NCBI RefSeq assembly: GCF_026130045.1
Contig: NZ_JAIBNX010000037.1
Span: forward strand, 1-49,557
DNA from: Micromonospora sp. CPCC 205371
GTDB lineage: Bacteria; Actinomycetota; Actinomycetes; Mycobacteriales; Micromonosporaceae
Direction of reading: 5' to 3'
Length of the DNA: 49,557 nucleotides
Shown: positions 1 through 7,783 of the stretch, one piece after another
How the letters are laid out: each line of letters opens with the position of its first letter
How positions within the stretch are numbered: the first letter of the stretch is position 1
The notes under the pieces: model-generated
The model's database searches: none
The model's input: only the letters and a program-made list of their open reading frames with translations
Told to the model about the DNA's origin: nothing
Program-made: the position numbers and the translations under genes

Positions 1-233
1 GGGGGCGGGCCGCGGGCGGCCGGGGGGGGGGGGGCGCGGCCCCCCGCCCGCGCGACCCCGCCCCCGGCGGCCCGGCGGCGCACCGCGAGCCGCCGCACCC
101 GCAGGACTAGGACGCGGTCGCCGTGGTGGTACGTGGGCTCCATGCTGCTGCCGACCACCGTCACCACGAGCAGGAGCGCCCGGGCCAGCAGGCCGGCCGC
201 GACAACGGCGGCGACCACGACGGCGTAGGTCAT
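1..233 (-). CDS. Signal peptidase I-like (S26) protease, 3' part missing
   Basis: Predicted membrane-anchored serine protease of the S26 (signal peptidase I) family. The N-terminus is one hydrophobic segment (about residues 4-28) followed at once by GSSMEPT and then HGDRVLV, the S26 box with catalytic Ser30 just before Met31. The Lys general-base region lies beyond the window edge. The ATG overlaps the stop of the ABC exporter gene as ATGA, so the two are translationally coupled. In this operon it most likely cleaves the exported cysteine-rich peptide rather than being the housekeeping enzyme (inference). The last 60 bases of visible sequence are G/C homopolymer runs typical of a contig end, so the translation after about residue 55 should not be trusted. 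Confidence 0.8.
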   Translation of the reverse strand, partial: MTYAVVVAAVVAAGLLARALLLVVTVVGSSMEPTYHHGDRVLVLRVRRLAVRRRAAGGGVARAGGRAPPPPAARGPP

Positions 234-2059
234 GGCTTCCCCTTCCCGACGAGTTCGCCGGCCAGGTAGCCGGCCGATTGCAAGCGGAACAGCCCGGCGT
301 ACTGGCCACCCGCGTCCATCAGCGCCGCGTGCGTACCCTGCTCTGCCACCCGCCCGTCACTGAGCACCACGATCTGATCGGTGTCCCGCACCGTGTTCAG
401 CCGGTGCGAGATGAGCAGGCTCGTCGCACCGGCCCGGTGGCGCCGCAGCTGGAGCTGTGCCTCGTGTTCGGCCTCCGGGTCCAGTCCGGACGACGGCTCG
501 TCCATGATCAGCAGGTCGGCGTCGGCGCGCAGGGCGGCGCGGGCTAGCGCGACACGCTGCCACTGGCCGCCGGACAGCGGCACGCCAGCCCCGCCGTCGC
601 CGTCGGCGAACGCACGGGTCAGCAGCGTGTCGTAGCCGGCCGGAAGCGCGGCGAGGGTGGCGTCCACGCCGGCGTAGCTGGCAGCGGCGCGGATACGGTC
701 CCGGCCGGCGGGACGGCTCACGTCGCCCAGCGCGATGTTGTCCGCGGCGCTCAACTCGTACGCCATATGGTCCTGGAAGACCGCGGCGATCCGGCGCCGC
801 AGCTCGGCGACAGGCAGCTCCCGCAGGTCGACCCCGTCCCAGGTGACCGCGCCGCGGACCGGGTCGTACAGCCGGCAGAGCAGCTTGACGACCGTCGACT
901 TTCCGGCGCCATTGAGACCGACCAGCGCGGTGCTGGCACCGGCCGGAATCGCCATGCTGAGCCCGCGCAGCACCCAGGGGTGGCCACGGTCGTACCGGAA
1001 CCACACGTCATGCAGCTCGATGCCGCGCCGCAGGCGCGGCACCGGCGCCGCCGCGGTGGTGCGGCCGGCACTCCCGCCGGACGGCTTTACCGGCAGGTCG
1101 GCCGGGGCGGTGACTACCTGGCGATAGCTGTCGAACAGGCGGATCGCCTCGTGCCACGAGGCGATCTGGGTCGTCACCGCGGTCAGCCCGCCCTGCAACC
1201 CGACCAGCGCCGCGGTGAGCACCGCGAGGCTGCCGAGCCCGGCGCTCCCAGAGGCGATCCGGTGCACGCCGGTCGCCAGGGCAACGCCGGACACGAGCGC
1301 GGTGATCAGCGACAGTCCCGCCGCCCCGCGCATGGTGTATCGGTCGACCGCCCGCTCCTCATGGTGCGCGGCGGCCATCTCGCCGTCCATCCGGGCGCGG
1401 AGGAATTCGCCGGTGCCGAAGAGGCGGATCTCCTTGGCCGCGCGCGGGTCGGTCAGCAGCGTCCCGTAGAACACTTGCCGCCGCCACCTCGGTGCCGTAC
1501 GCGCGATCATGGCGGTACGCCGGCGGGCGACCGCTAGCTGGGTGAGCAGGTTGGGCACCGCCGAGGCGGCCACCACCGCGGCGAGCAGCGGGCCGATGGT
1601 CAGCAGCGCGGCGAGGAACCCGCCGACCAGCAGCGCGTTCTGCACCAGGCCCTGGACGGCGGAGAGCGCCTGGTACGGGACGCTCAGCGCCGCCTGCGAA
1701 GCGATGTGGACCTGGTCGCGCATCGCGGGGTCCTCCAACGCCTTCAGCCCCTGCATGCGGTTGAGCCCCGCGAAGAGTCCGTCGTGCATCCGCCGGCGCA
1801 GCCGCCTGGCGATCTCCGCGTCCAGGTACTGCCCGATCGGCGGGACGAAGCCCAGCACCGCGCCGGTCACCGCGACCAGCACGACCGTCGTCCGCACCGG
1901 CGGCGCCGGCTGGCCGGCGAGCCCGTCGAGCAGCAGCTTCGTCGTCCACGCGGCGGTCACCGGGCCGAGCCCGGTGGCCGCCGCGAGCGCGAAACGAACC
2001 GCGACGAGCGGGCCCGCCGACCGCGCCACGAGCGCGGCGAGCAGGCGCACGCTGGCCAT
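230..2059 (-). CDS. Fused ABC exporter (TMD-NBD), likely peptide exporter
   Basis: 609-residue half-transporter with an N-terminal membrane domain of about six segments (residues 1-310) and a C-terminal ATPase. Walker A GLNGAGKST is near residue 380, the signature LSGGQWQR near 495, Walker B LLIMDEPSSGLD near 515 and the switch histidine in LLISHR. The order and length match homodimeric exporters of the lipid/peptide type. There is no N-terminal C39 peptidase domain, so any leader peptide must be cut by another protease; the adjoining S26 gene is the obvious candidate. The start codon directly follows the stop of the thioredoxin-like gene (TGAATG) and the stop overlaps the S26 start, so it belongs to the same operon. 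The substrate is inferred from context to be the 64-residue cysteine-rich peptide. Confidence 0.9.
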   Translation of the reverse strand: MASVRLLAALVARSAGPLVAVRFALAAATGLGPVTAAWTTKLLLDGLAGQPAPPVRTTVVLVAVTGAVLGFVPPIGQYLDAEIARRLRRRMHDGLFAGLNRMQGLKALEDPAMRDQVHIASQAALSVPYQALSAVQGLVQNALLVGGFLAALLTIGPLLAAVVAASAVPNLLTQLAVARRRTAMIARTAPRWRRQVFYGTLLTDPRAAKEIRLFGTGEFLRARMDGEMAAAHHEERAVDRYTMRGAAGLSLITALVSGVALATGVHRIASGSAGLGSLAVLTAALVGLQGGLTAVTTQIASWHEAIRLFDSYRQVVTAPADLPVKPSGGSAGRTTAAAPVPRLRRGIELHDVWFRYDRGHPWVLRGLSMAIPAGASTALVGLNGAGKSTVVKLLCRLYDPVRGAVTWDGVDLRELPVAELRRRIAAVFQDHMAYELSAADNIALGDVSRPAGRDRIRAAASYAGVDATLAALPAGYDTLLTRAFADGDGGAGVPLSGGQWQRVALARAALRADADLLIMDEPSSGLDPEAEHEAQLQLRRHRAGATSLLISHRLNTVRDTDQIVVLSDGRVAEQGTHAALMDAGGQYAGLFRLQSAGYLAGELVGKGKP

Positions 2060-2617
2060 TCAGGCTCCGCCGGTGCGCGCCAGCTCCGCCTGCTGCGGCA
2101 ACTCGCGGGAGGACACCGTGCCCGCCGCGTCGACGACGAAGAAGGTGGGGAACGTCTTGACCCCGAACGCCCGGGTCATCGGTCCGGACCGGTCCACCGG
2201 CTCGTACACGACGGTGGCGGGGCCGACCGCGGCGGTGAGCGCGTCGACCGGCTCGGCGCCCTCGATGATCACGGCGACCGCACGTCCGCCGCCGGCCAGC
2301 GCGGTCCGTGCGGCGGCGGCGAAGTCCGGCGCTCGCTCCAGGCAACCCGGGCAGTCGCTGGACAGGAACGCCACCGCGGCGGCGCGTCCGCGCACGTCGC
2401 GGTCGGTCACCGTGCCGCCGCCGGCCACCGCGCCGGTGAAGCGGGGCAGGGCCGAGCCCGGCGGCAGCCCACCCAGCACGTCGTACGGTATGCGGCCCGG
2501 CGCGGCCGTCCGGTCCTGCTCGTACACCCGCATCCGGCGGACGACCGCCGTGATGAGGATCAGGTTCAGCACGCTGACGGCGCCGACCAGCACCACCGCG
2601 GCAACGACGTACGGCAT
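2060..2617 (-). CDS. Membrane-anchored thioredoxin-like (TlpA/MauD-type) protein
   Basis: 185 residues. One N-terminal membrane anchor (about residues 3-27) precedes an extracytoplasmic thioredoxin-like domain. The redox motif is CPGC (Cys89, Cys92) in the context LSSDCPGC, and a cis-proline loop TFPTFF comes later. The order resembles MauD/TlpA proteins that make, reduce or isomerise disulfides outside the membrane. The chosen ATG has AAGGAG seven bases upstream. It lies 19 bases after the stop of the MauE-like gene and abuts the ABC exporter gene. With a MauE partner and an eight-cysteine peptide in the same operon, its job is probably disulfide formation or proofreading in that peptide (inference). 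Confidence 0.85.
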   Translation of the reverse strand: MPYVVAAVVLVGAVSVLNLILITAVVRRMRVYEQDRTAAPGRIPYDVLGGLPPGSALPRFTGAVAGGGTVTDRDVRGRAAAVAFLSSDCPGCLERAPDFAAAARTALAGGGRAVAVIIEGAEPVDALTAAVGPATVVYEPVDRSGPMTRAFGVKTFPTFFVVDAAGTVSSRELPQQAELARTGGA

Positions 2618-2636
2618 CGGTTGCTCTCCTTCACAT

Positions 2637-3253
2637 CTACTGGTTGCTGGCGGGGCGGCGGAACAGCGCCGCCAGGTCGTCGAGCATGACGACCATGAGT
2701 ACCGCGACCAGCGCACCCGCCACGCTGAGCGCGGCGCCGGCCGGGTTCGGCGCGGCGGGCTCGCCGGCCCGCGGGGGGGCCGCGCCCGTCGCCGGGGCGG
2801 TGCGGGGGGCCGCGAAGGGGGGCTGGCCGCGGCCGCCCGCCGGCGCCGGGCGCCCGCCCCCCCGATGGCGGCGGCGGCGAGGAGCACGCCATTGCGGGCG
2901 ACGTGCCGCCCCGCCACCGGATCGCCGGTACGACCGAAGCAGTTGCACGGCACCGCGAGCCGCCGCCGCACGGAACGGACGAGCACCGCGGTGAATGGCA
3001 GCAGCAGCACCGCCGCCGCCAGGAAGGCCATCGCTGGGGCGAGGCCCGACAACAGCGCGCCGCCGACACCGAGTTCGGCCGCCACCACACCGGCTGCGGC
3101 GGGCCCGGCGAGCCGGCGCGGCACGCCCACGTGGCGTCGGACCGAGACGGCGAACGCGGCGAACGCGGCCCGGTGCCGCAGCTTGCCGGCCGCGGCGCAG
3201 ATCAGCACGGCGCCCAGCAGGATGCGGCAGACCAGGACGGTGTAGGGCAGCAA
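2637..3253 (-). CDS. MauE/DoxX-type redox membrane protein, reading frame broken in the assembly
   Basis: Polytopic membrane protein of the MauE type, which passes electrons to or from a thioredoxin-like partner. About the first 140 residues read well: hydrophobic segments near residues 5-22, 50-70 and 74-93, then PCNCFG with Cys103 and Cys105, the CxC typical of the family. From about 2865 the frame runs into Pro/Arg-rich nonsense. A membrane-like ending (GALVAVLMVVMLDDL) and stop are found in another frame down to 2637. The span is not a multiple of three, and the break falls in long G and C runs (2773-2779, 2866-2873), so a sequencing indel is likelier than a true pseudogene. No ATG exists at the proper place; TTG at 3253 has GGAGGT upstream and is the best start. 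Confidence 0.7.
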
Positions 3254-3326
3254 CGTGACCTCCGCGGAAATGTCATCTGTGGCCGGAGCGGCTATGCGGG
3301 CAGCGCCCGCATAGCCGCCGCTGCGC

Positions 3327-3521
3327 CTAGTTGCAGCTGTTGACCCACTCCGAGCAGCCGCAGTACGGGCCACCGCTGTAGTTGCAGCCCTGACAGCCGG
3401 TCTGGCAGTTGACCCAGCACTGCGAGCCGACGCGCCGGCAGATGTGGTCCGCCTTGGCTTCCGCTCCCGGCAGCAGTGCCTGGAGCATCCGGTCGCCGAC
3501 CGCGCGCAACGATCGAGTCAT
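3327..3521 (-). CDS. Small eight-cysteine secreted peptide precursor
   Basis: 64 residues with cysteines at 28, 35, 39, 43, 46, 54, 56 and 63, all in the second half. The N-terminal 24 residues have no cysteine and no long hydrophobic stretch but end in PGAEAKA, which offers AEA or AKA as sites for a signal peptidase I-type protease. Cutting there would leave a 40-42 residue mature peptide that can hold four disulfides. GGAAAGGAAG lies just upstream of the ATG. It is the first gene of an operon encoding redox proteins, an exporter and an S26 protease. It may be a bacteriocin-like or defensin-like peptide, or a small partner subunit as MauA is for MauD/MauE. No family was recognised. Fulvocin C, a 45-residue myxobacterial bacteriocin also with eight cysteines, is only a loose analogy. 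Confidence 0.7.
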   Translation of the reverse strand: MTRSLRAVGDRMLQALLPGAEAKADHICRRVGSQCWVNCQTGCQGCNYSGGPYCGCSEWVNSCN

Positions 3522-3546
3522 ACCCCACTTCCTTTCCTGTGGCGGC

Positions 3547-3563
3547 GGGACGGGGCCCGTCCC
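3547..3563. promoter_or_regulatory. Palindrome in the divergent peptide/SARP promoter region
   Basis: GGGACGGG and CCCGTCCC form a perfect 8-bp inverted repeat around a single G. It lies 26 bases upstream of the peptide start codon, in the 150-bp gap shared with the divergent AfsR-type gene. It may be an operator or a hairpin in the peptide mRNA leader. Both readings are inference. Confidence 0.4.
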
Positions 3564-3593
3564 GACTCATCGACGATCGTTCCTGGGATGGCA

Positions 3594-3621
3594 CTTACAC
3601 CGGCTACTCGTCGGCTATACA
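3594..3621 (+). promoter_or_regulatory. Candidate promoter of the first AfsR-type gene
   Basis: CTTACA, a 16-base spacer and TATACA resemble a housekeeping -35/-10 pair. Transcription would begin near 3628, about 45 bases before the ATG at 3672. The match is only fair. Confidence 0.3.
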
Positions 3622-3671
3622 TTCGCGATGCGCGCGGGCCCGACGGCCCGAAAGAATCCACGGGGGATGCG

Positions 3672-6506
3672 ATGCGCTATACGATCCTGGGCCCGATAGA
3701 GGTGATCTCCAACGGGCGGCCGGTGCCGGTGGCCCGCCCGCAACGCCGGGCCCTGCTGGCCCTCCTGCTGCTCAACGCCAACCGACCGATCAGCCCGCCC
3801 GCCGCCATCGAGGCGCTGTGGGGGCCCACCGCACCGAAGACGGCGCAGGCGCAGATCCACTCGGCCGTACACGCTTTGCGGGCGCAGCTGCGCGACGCCG
3901 GATGTCCCGGCACGATCGACTGGCGGGCCGGAGGCTATGCGATCCGAGTCGAGCCGGACCAGCTCGACGCCGACCGCCTCGGCCGTCACCTGGCGGAGGC
4001 GAAGAACCGCATCGCCAAGCGACGGTTCGCCGAGGCGGCCGACGCCGCGCGGGCCGGGCTGGCGCTGTGGCGTGGCGAGCCGCTCGCCAACGCCCAGGGC
4101 GCGTTCGTCGCCGCCACTCGCGAGCACCTGCACGAACGCCGCCGCGCCACGCTGGAGGCGCTGGCCGAAGCCGAGCTGGCTGTGGGTCGCCACGCGGAGG
4201 TCATCGGTGAGCTGGCCCCGCTGATGGACGAGTACCCGCTGCACGAGAAGTTCTGCGAGCAACTCATGCGGGCGCTGCACCGGGCCGGCCGCACCGTGGA
4301 GGCACTGGAGCGGTTCCGGCGCCTGCGTGCCGCGCTGGCTGACCTGCACGGCTTGGATCCGAGCCCGGCGCTGCGCGACGTGGAGGGCGCGATCCTGCGG
4401 GGCGAGCTGGAGCCGGCACTGCAGCACGACGAGCCGCGGGCATCGGGGCCAGGCGTGGCGGGGGGCCGGCGCGGCGCGCCCGCCGCCACGGGCCCGGCCC
4501 AACTCCCCCCCCCCCGGTACGGCTTCAGCGGCCGCGGCGGGGAGGGGGGCCCCCTGGACCGGCTGCTCGCCGGCGCGGCGCGGCACCCGACCGCCGTGGT
4601 GATCTCCGCCGTGTCCGGCGTCGCGGGGATCGGCAAGACCGCGCTCGCCGTGCACTGGGCCCACCGGATGGCCGGCGCGTTCCCCGACGGCCAGCTCTAC
4701 GTCAACCTGCGCGGCTTCGACCCGGACGGCGCCGCGATGGATCCGCACGAGGCGCTGCGCGGGTTCCTGGACGCCCTGGGGGTTCCGGCCCACCGCATGC
4801 CGATCGGTCAGACGGCCCGCACCGGACTGTTCCGCAGCCTGCTCGCCGGCCGCCGGATGCTCGTGCTGCTCGACAACGCGCGCGACGCCGCGCAGGTGCG
4901 TCCGCTGCTGCCCGGGGCGCCTGGCTGCGCGGTCCTGGTGACCAGCCGCAACCAGCTGCCCAGCCTGGTCGCGTCCGAGGGAGCCCAGCCGCTCATCCTC
5001 GACGTGCTGACCGCCGCGGAGGCCCGCGAGCTGCTCACCCGGCGGCTCGGCGAGGATCGGACGGCCGGCCAGCTGCAGCCGCTCGAATCGATCATCGCCG
5101 GATGCGGCCGGCTGCCGCTCGCTCTCGCCATCGTGGCCGCTCGCGCCGCGACCAGCACCAGCCTGCCCCTGGCGAGCCTCGCGGCGGAACTGCACACCGG
5201 AGACTCCCGGGACCGGCTCGACGCGCTCACCGGCGCCGATCGCACGGTCGACGTACGGGAGGTGTTCTCCTGGTCGTACCACCGGCTCGGCGCGGAGGCG
5301 GGCCTGCTGTTCCGGTTGTTCGGGCTGCATCCGGGCCCGCACCTGCGACCGAACGCCGCGGCCAGCCTCGCCGGCACGTCGGCCGCCCGGATCCGCCCGC
5401 TGCTGGCCGAGCTGACCACCGCCAACCTGGTCGCCCGGCACAGCCATGACCGGCACGTCCTGCACGACCTGCTACGCGCCTACGCCACCGAGCTGACCCA
5501 CCGGAAGGAGTCCGACGAGGAGCGACGGCTGGCGTTACGGCGGCTGCTCGACCACTACCTGCACACGTCCCGGGCGGCCGCCCTGCTACTCAACCCCATA
5601 CGTGACCAGATCCCCCTCGACGAGCCCGAGCCGCATACCGCACTCGACGATCTCGCCGACGATGAGGAGGCGCTCGCCTGGCTCACGACCGAGCGCCCTG
5701 CGCTGATCGCCATGATCCGGCTGGCCGCACAGACCGGATTCCACACGCACGCGTGGCAGCTCGCGTGGACCCTCGACGACTTCTTCGACCGGCGTGGCCA
5801 CTGGGCCGACCAGGCCGCGAGCCAGGAGACCGCGCTGGCCGCCGCCCGCCGGCTGGCCGAGCGATCCGCCCAGGCCCAGGCGCACAGCAGCCTCGGCCGC
5901 GTATACAACCGCCTCGCCCGCTACGACGAGGCCGAGGCCCACCTCCGGCAGGCGCTGCGCGTCTTCGGCGAGCTGGGCGACGACGTCGGTCGCGCCCGCA
6001 GCTATCACAACCTGTCTGAAGTGGCCGAACGCCGGGGCCGCTACGACGAGGCGCTGATCAGCACGAAAGCGGCCCTGAACCTGTGCCGGGCCAACGGCCA
6101 CCGCCTCGGCCAGGCCAACACGCTCACCACGATCGGCTGGTACCACATGCTGCTCGGGCGGCACCGGTACGGACTCGCGTACTGCCGGAAAGCACTCCCG
6201 CTGCACCAGGAGCTGGGCGATCGGCACGGCGAGGCGGCGTGCTGGGACAGCTTGGGCTACGCCCACCACCACCTCGGCCAGCACGAGGAGGCCCTCGCCT
6301 GCTACCGGCGCGCCCTCAAGATGTGCCGGGAGTTCGGCGACCGTTACAACGAAGCGGGTGTTCTCGCCAACCTCGGCGACGCCTACGCGGTCCGCGGTGA
6401 CGGCGGCAACGCCCGGGCGGCGTGGCGGCAGGCGCTGGACATCCTCGACGATCTCGACCACCCCGACGCCGACCAGGTTCGCCAGAAACTCGCTACGGCC
6501 AGCTAG
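3672..6506 (+). CDS. AfsR-type SARP transcriptional regulator (first of two)
   Basis: 944 residues. The N-terminal winged-helix DNA-binding domain (about 1-92, beginning MRYTILGPIEV) is followed by the bacterial transcriptional activation domain (about 95-245), an NB-ARC ATPase (about 270-560; P-loop GVAGIGKTALAV near 316, kinase-2 strand MLVLLDNARD) and C-terminal TPR repeats (about 690-930). This is the AfsR plan: activators that bind direct repeats and recruit RNA polymerase. The ATG at 3672 was chosen because the family's first strand starts there; the frame is open further upstream. It is divergent from the eight-cysteine peptide operon and likely controls it. Residues about 255-300 are coded by G/C runs (4440-4560), where the paralogue at 13502 reads more normally, so some residues there are probably wrong. 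Confidence 0.92.
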   Translation: MRYTILGPIEVISNGRPVPVARPQRRALLALLLLNANRPISPPAAIEALWGPTAPKTAQAQIHSAVHALRAQLRDAGCPGTIDWRAGGYAIRVEPDQLDADRLGRHLAEAKNRIAKRRFAEAADAARAGLALWRGEPLANAQGAFVAATREHLHERRRATLEALAEAELAVGRHAEVIGELAPLMDEYPLHEKFCEQLMRALHRAGRTVEALERFRRLRAALADLHGLDPSPALRDVEGAILRGELEPALQHDEPRASGPGVAGGRRGAPAATGPAQLPPPRYGFSGRGGEGGPLDRLLAGAARHPTAVVISAVSGVAGIGKTALAVHWAHRMAGAFPDGQLYVNLRGFDPDGAAMDPHEALRGFLDALGVPAHRMPIGQTARTGLFRSLLAGRRMLVLLDNARDAAQVRPLLPGAPGCAVLVTSRNQLPSLVASEGAQPLILDVLTAAEARELLTRRLGEDRTAGQLQPLESIIAGCGRLPLALAIVAARAATSTSLPLASLAAELHTGDSRDRLDALTGADRTVDVREVFSWSYHRLGAEAGLLFRLFGLHPGPHLRPNAAASLAGTSAARIRPLLAELTTANLVARHSHDRHVLHDLLRAYATELTHRKESDEERRLALRRLLDHYLHTSRAAALLLNPIRDQIPLDEPEPHTALDDLADDEEALAWLTTERPALIAMIRLAAQTGFHTHAWQLAWTLDDFFDRRGHWADQAASQETALAAARRLAERSAQAQAHSSLGRVYNRLARYDEAEAHLRQALRVFGELGDDVGRARSYHNLSEVAERRGRYDEALISTKAALNLCRANGHRLGQANTLTTIGWYHMLLGRHRYGLAYCRKALPLHQELGDRHGEAACWDSLGYAHHHLGQHEEALACYRRALKMCREFGDRYNEAGVLANLGDAYAVRGDGGNARAAWRQALDILDDLDHPDADQVRQKLATAS

Positions 6507-6694
6507 GACTTGCCGCACTTGAATCGCGCCGCGAAGAGTTCGCCTTCCTGTCCGGCTTCAGCGTCGACTGGTATGTCCGTCTCCAACACGGCCGCCAGAT
6601 CACCCCGTCGGAGTCGGTACACGGTCGGCCCACGGCCTCGCACCCAAGCGTTGCAGGCTCTCCAGCGTCTCCGCCTCATCGAGAAACCACCTCG

Positions 6695-6766
6695 CGCAAG
6701 AGGTGCCGCTCCAAACCCGCAGATCGATCTCGCGTGATCGTCCAAGTTGGATTGGCACCTCTTGCG
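6695..6766. terminator. 20-bp inverted repeat between convergent genes
   Basis: Arms at 6695-6714 and 6747-6766 pair at 18 of 20 positions, with a perfect 13-bp outer part (CGCAAGAGGTGCC), around a 32-base loop. It lies between the end of the AfsR-type gene and the end of the NlpC/P60-like gene and would work as a two-way terminator. There is no T run. The rest of the 6507-6784 gap shows nothing recognisable except a weak 80-codon minus-strand frame. Confidence 0.5.
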
Positions 6767-6784
6767 ATCGGGCCTTCCCTCAAC

Positions 6785-7783
6785 TTAGCCCGTGAGGTTG
6801 GTGCCGCCACGGTCATGCCAGGATGACCAGCCCCCGGGACGCCACCACATCTCGTACATGTGGCCGTTGGCGCCAATGGCGTAGACCTCCAAGGTTTCGC
6901 CAGCCGGGTTGTAGACGGCCGCTGGCGAGCCCGTGAGGGTGCCGCCGTGGTCAAGCCAGGCGGACCAGCCGGCGCCTTCACGCCACCACATCTCGTACAT
7001 GTGGCCGTTGGTGCCGATGGCGTAGATCTCCAGGGTGCCGCCGATCGGGTTGTAGATGGCGGCTGGCGAACCAACCAAGCCGGTTCCGCCGCGGTCGTGC
7101 CAGGCGGACCAGCCGGCGCCTTCACGCCACCACATCTCGTACATGTGGCCGTTGGTGCCGATGGCGTAGACCTCCAGGGTCTCGCCGATCGGGTTGTAGA
7201 TGGCGGCTGGCGAACCAACCAAGCCGGTTCCGCCGCGGTCGTGCCAGGCGGACCAGCCGGCGCCTTCACGCCACCACATCTCGTACATGTGGCCGTTGGT
7301 GCCGATGGCGTAGACCTCCAGGGTGCCGCCGGCCGGGTTGTAGACGGTGGCTGGCGAACCAACCAAGCCGATTCCGCCGCGGTCGTGCCAGGCGGACCAA
7401 CCCGAGCCCTCGCGCCACCACATCTCGTACATGTGGCCGTTGCTACCAATCGCGTACACGCCGAGTGTGCCGCCGACCGGGTTGTAGATGGCGGCCGGCG
7501 AACCGACGAAGTTCGTGCCGCCGCGGTCGTGCCAGGATGACCAGCCGGCGCCGTCGCGCCACCATTTCTCGTACATGTGGCCGTTGGTGCCGATGGCGTA
7601 GACCTCCAGGGTCTCGCCGGCCGGATTGTAGATGGCGGCAGGGGATCCGGCGAGGTTGGTGCCGCCGTGGTCGAGCCAGGATGACCAGCCGGCGCCCTCG
7701 CGCCACCACGTCTCATACGTGTGACCGTTGCTACCGTTGGCGTACACCTCCAACGAGCCGCCAGCGGGGTTGTACACCACCGG
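6785..7783 (-). repeat. Seven tandem 144-bp coding repeats (propeller blades)
   Basis: Seven in-frame units of about 144 bp. Central units are almost identical at the DNA level; for example CCACCACATCTCGTACATGT recurs at about 6841, 6985 and 7129. The two end units are more divergent and the last is shortened by two residues. Such similarity shows recent unit duplication or conversion within the gene. Confidence 0.9.

Noticed and set aside
1509-3245. 578-codon plus-strand frame opposite the peptide-export operon
   Set aside because: Ser/Thr/Arg-rich antisense shadow; the minus strand carries clear ABC and thioredoxin motifs.
3444-3671. 76-codon N-terminal extension of the first AfsR-type protein
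   Set aside because: It runs through the divergent promoter and the peptide gene; the domain begins exactly at 3672.
6503-6745. 80-codon minus-strand frame between convergent genes
   Set aside because: No family, no clear ribosome site, and it overlaps the AfsR-type stop and the inverted repeat.
6785-7783. Regular 144-bp repeats considered as a CRISPR or non-coding satellite
   Set aside because: Units are too long, contiguous and in frame; they encode propeller blades.
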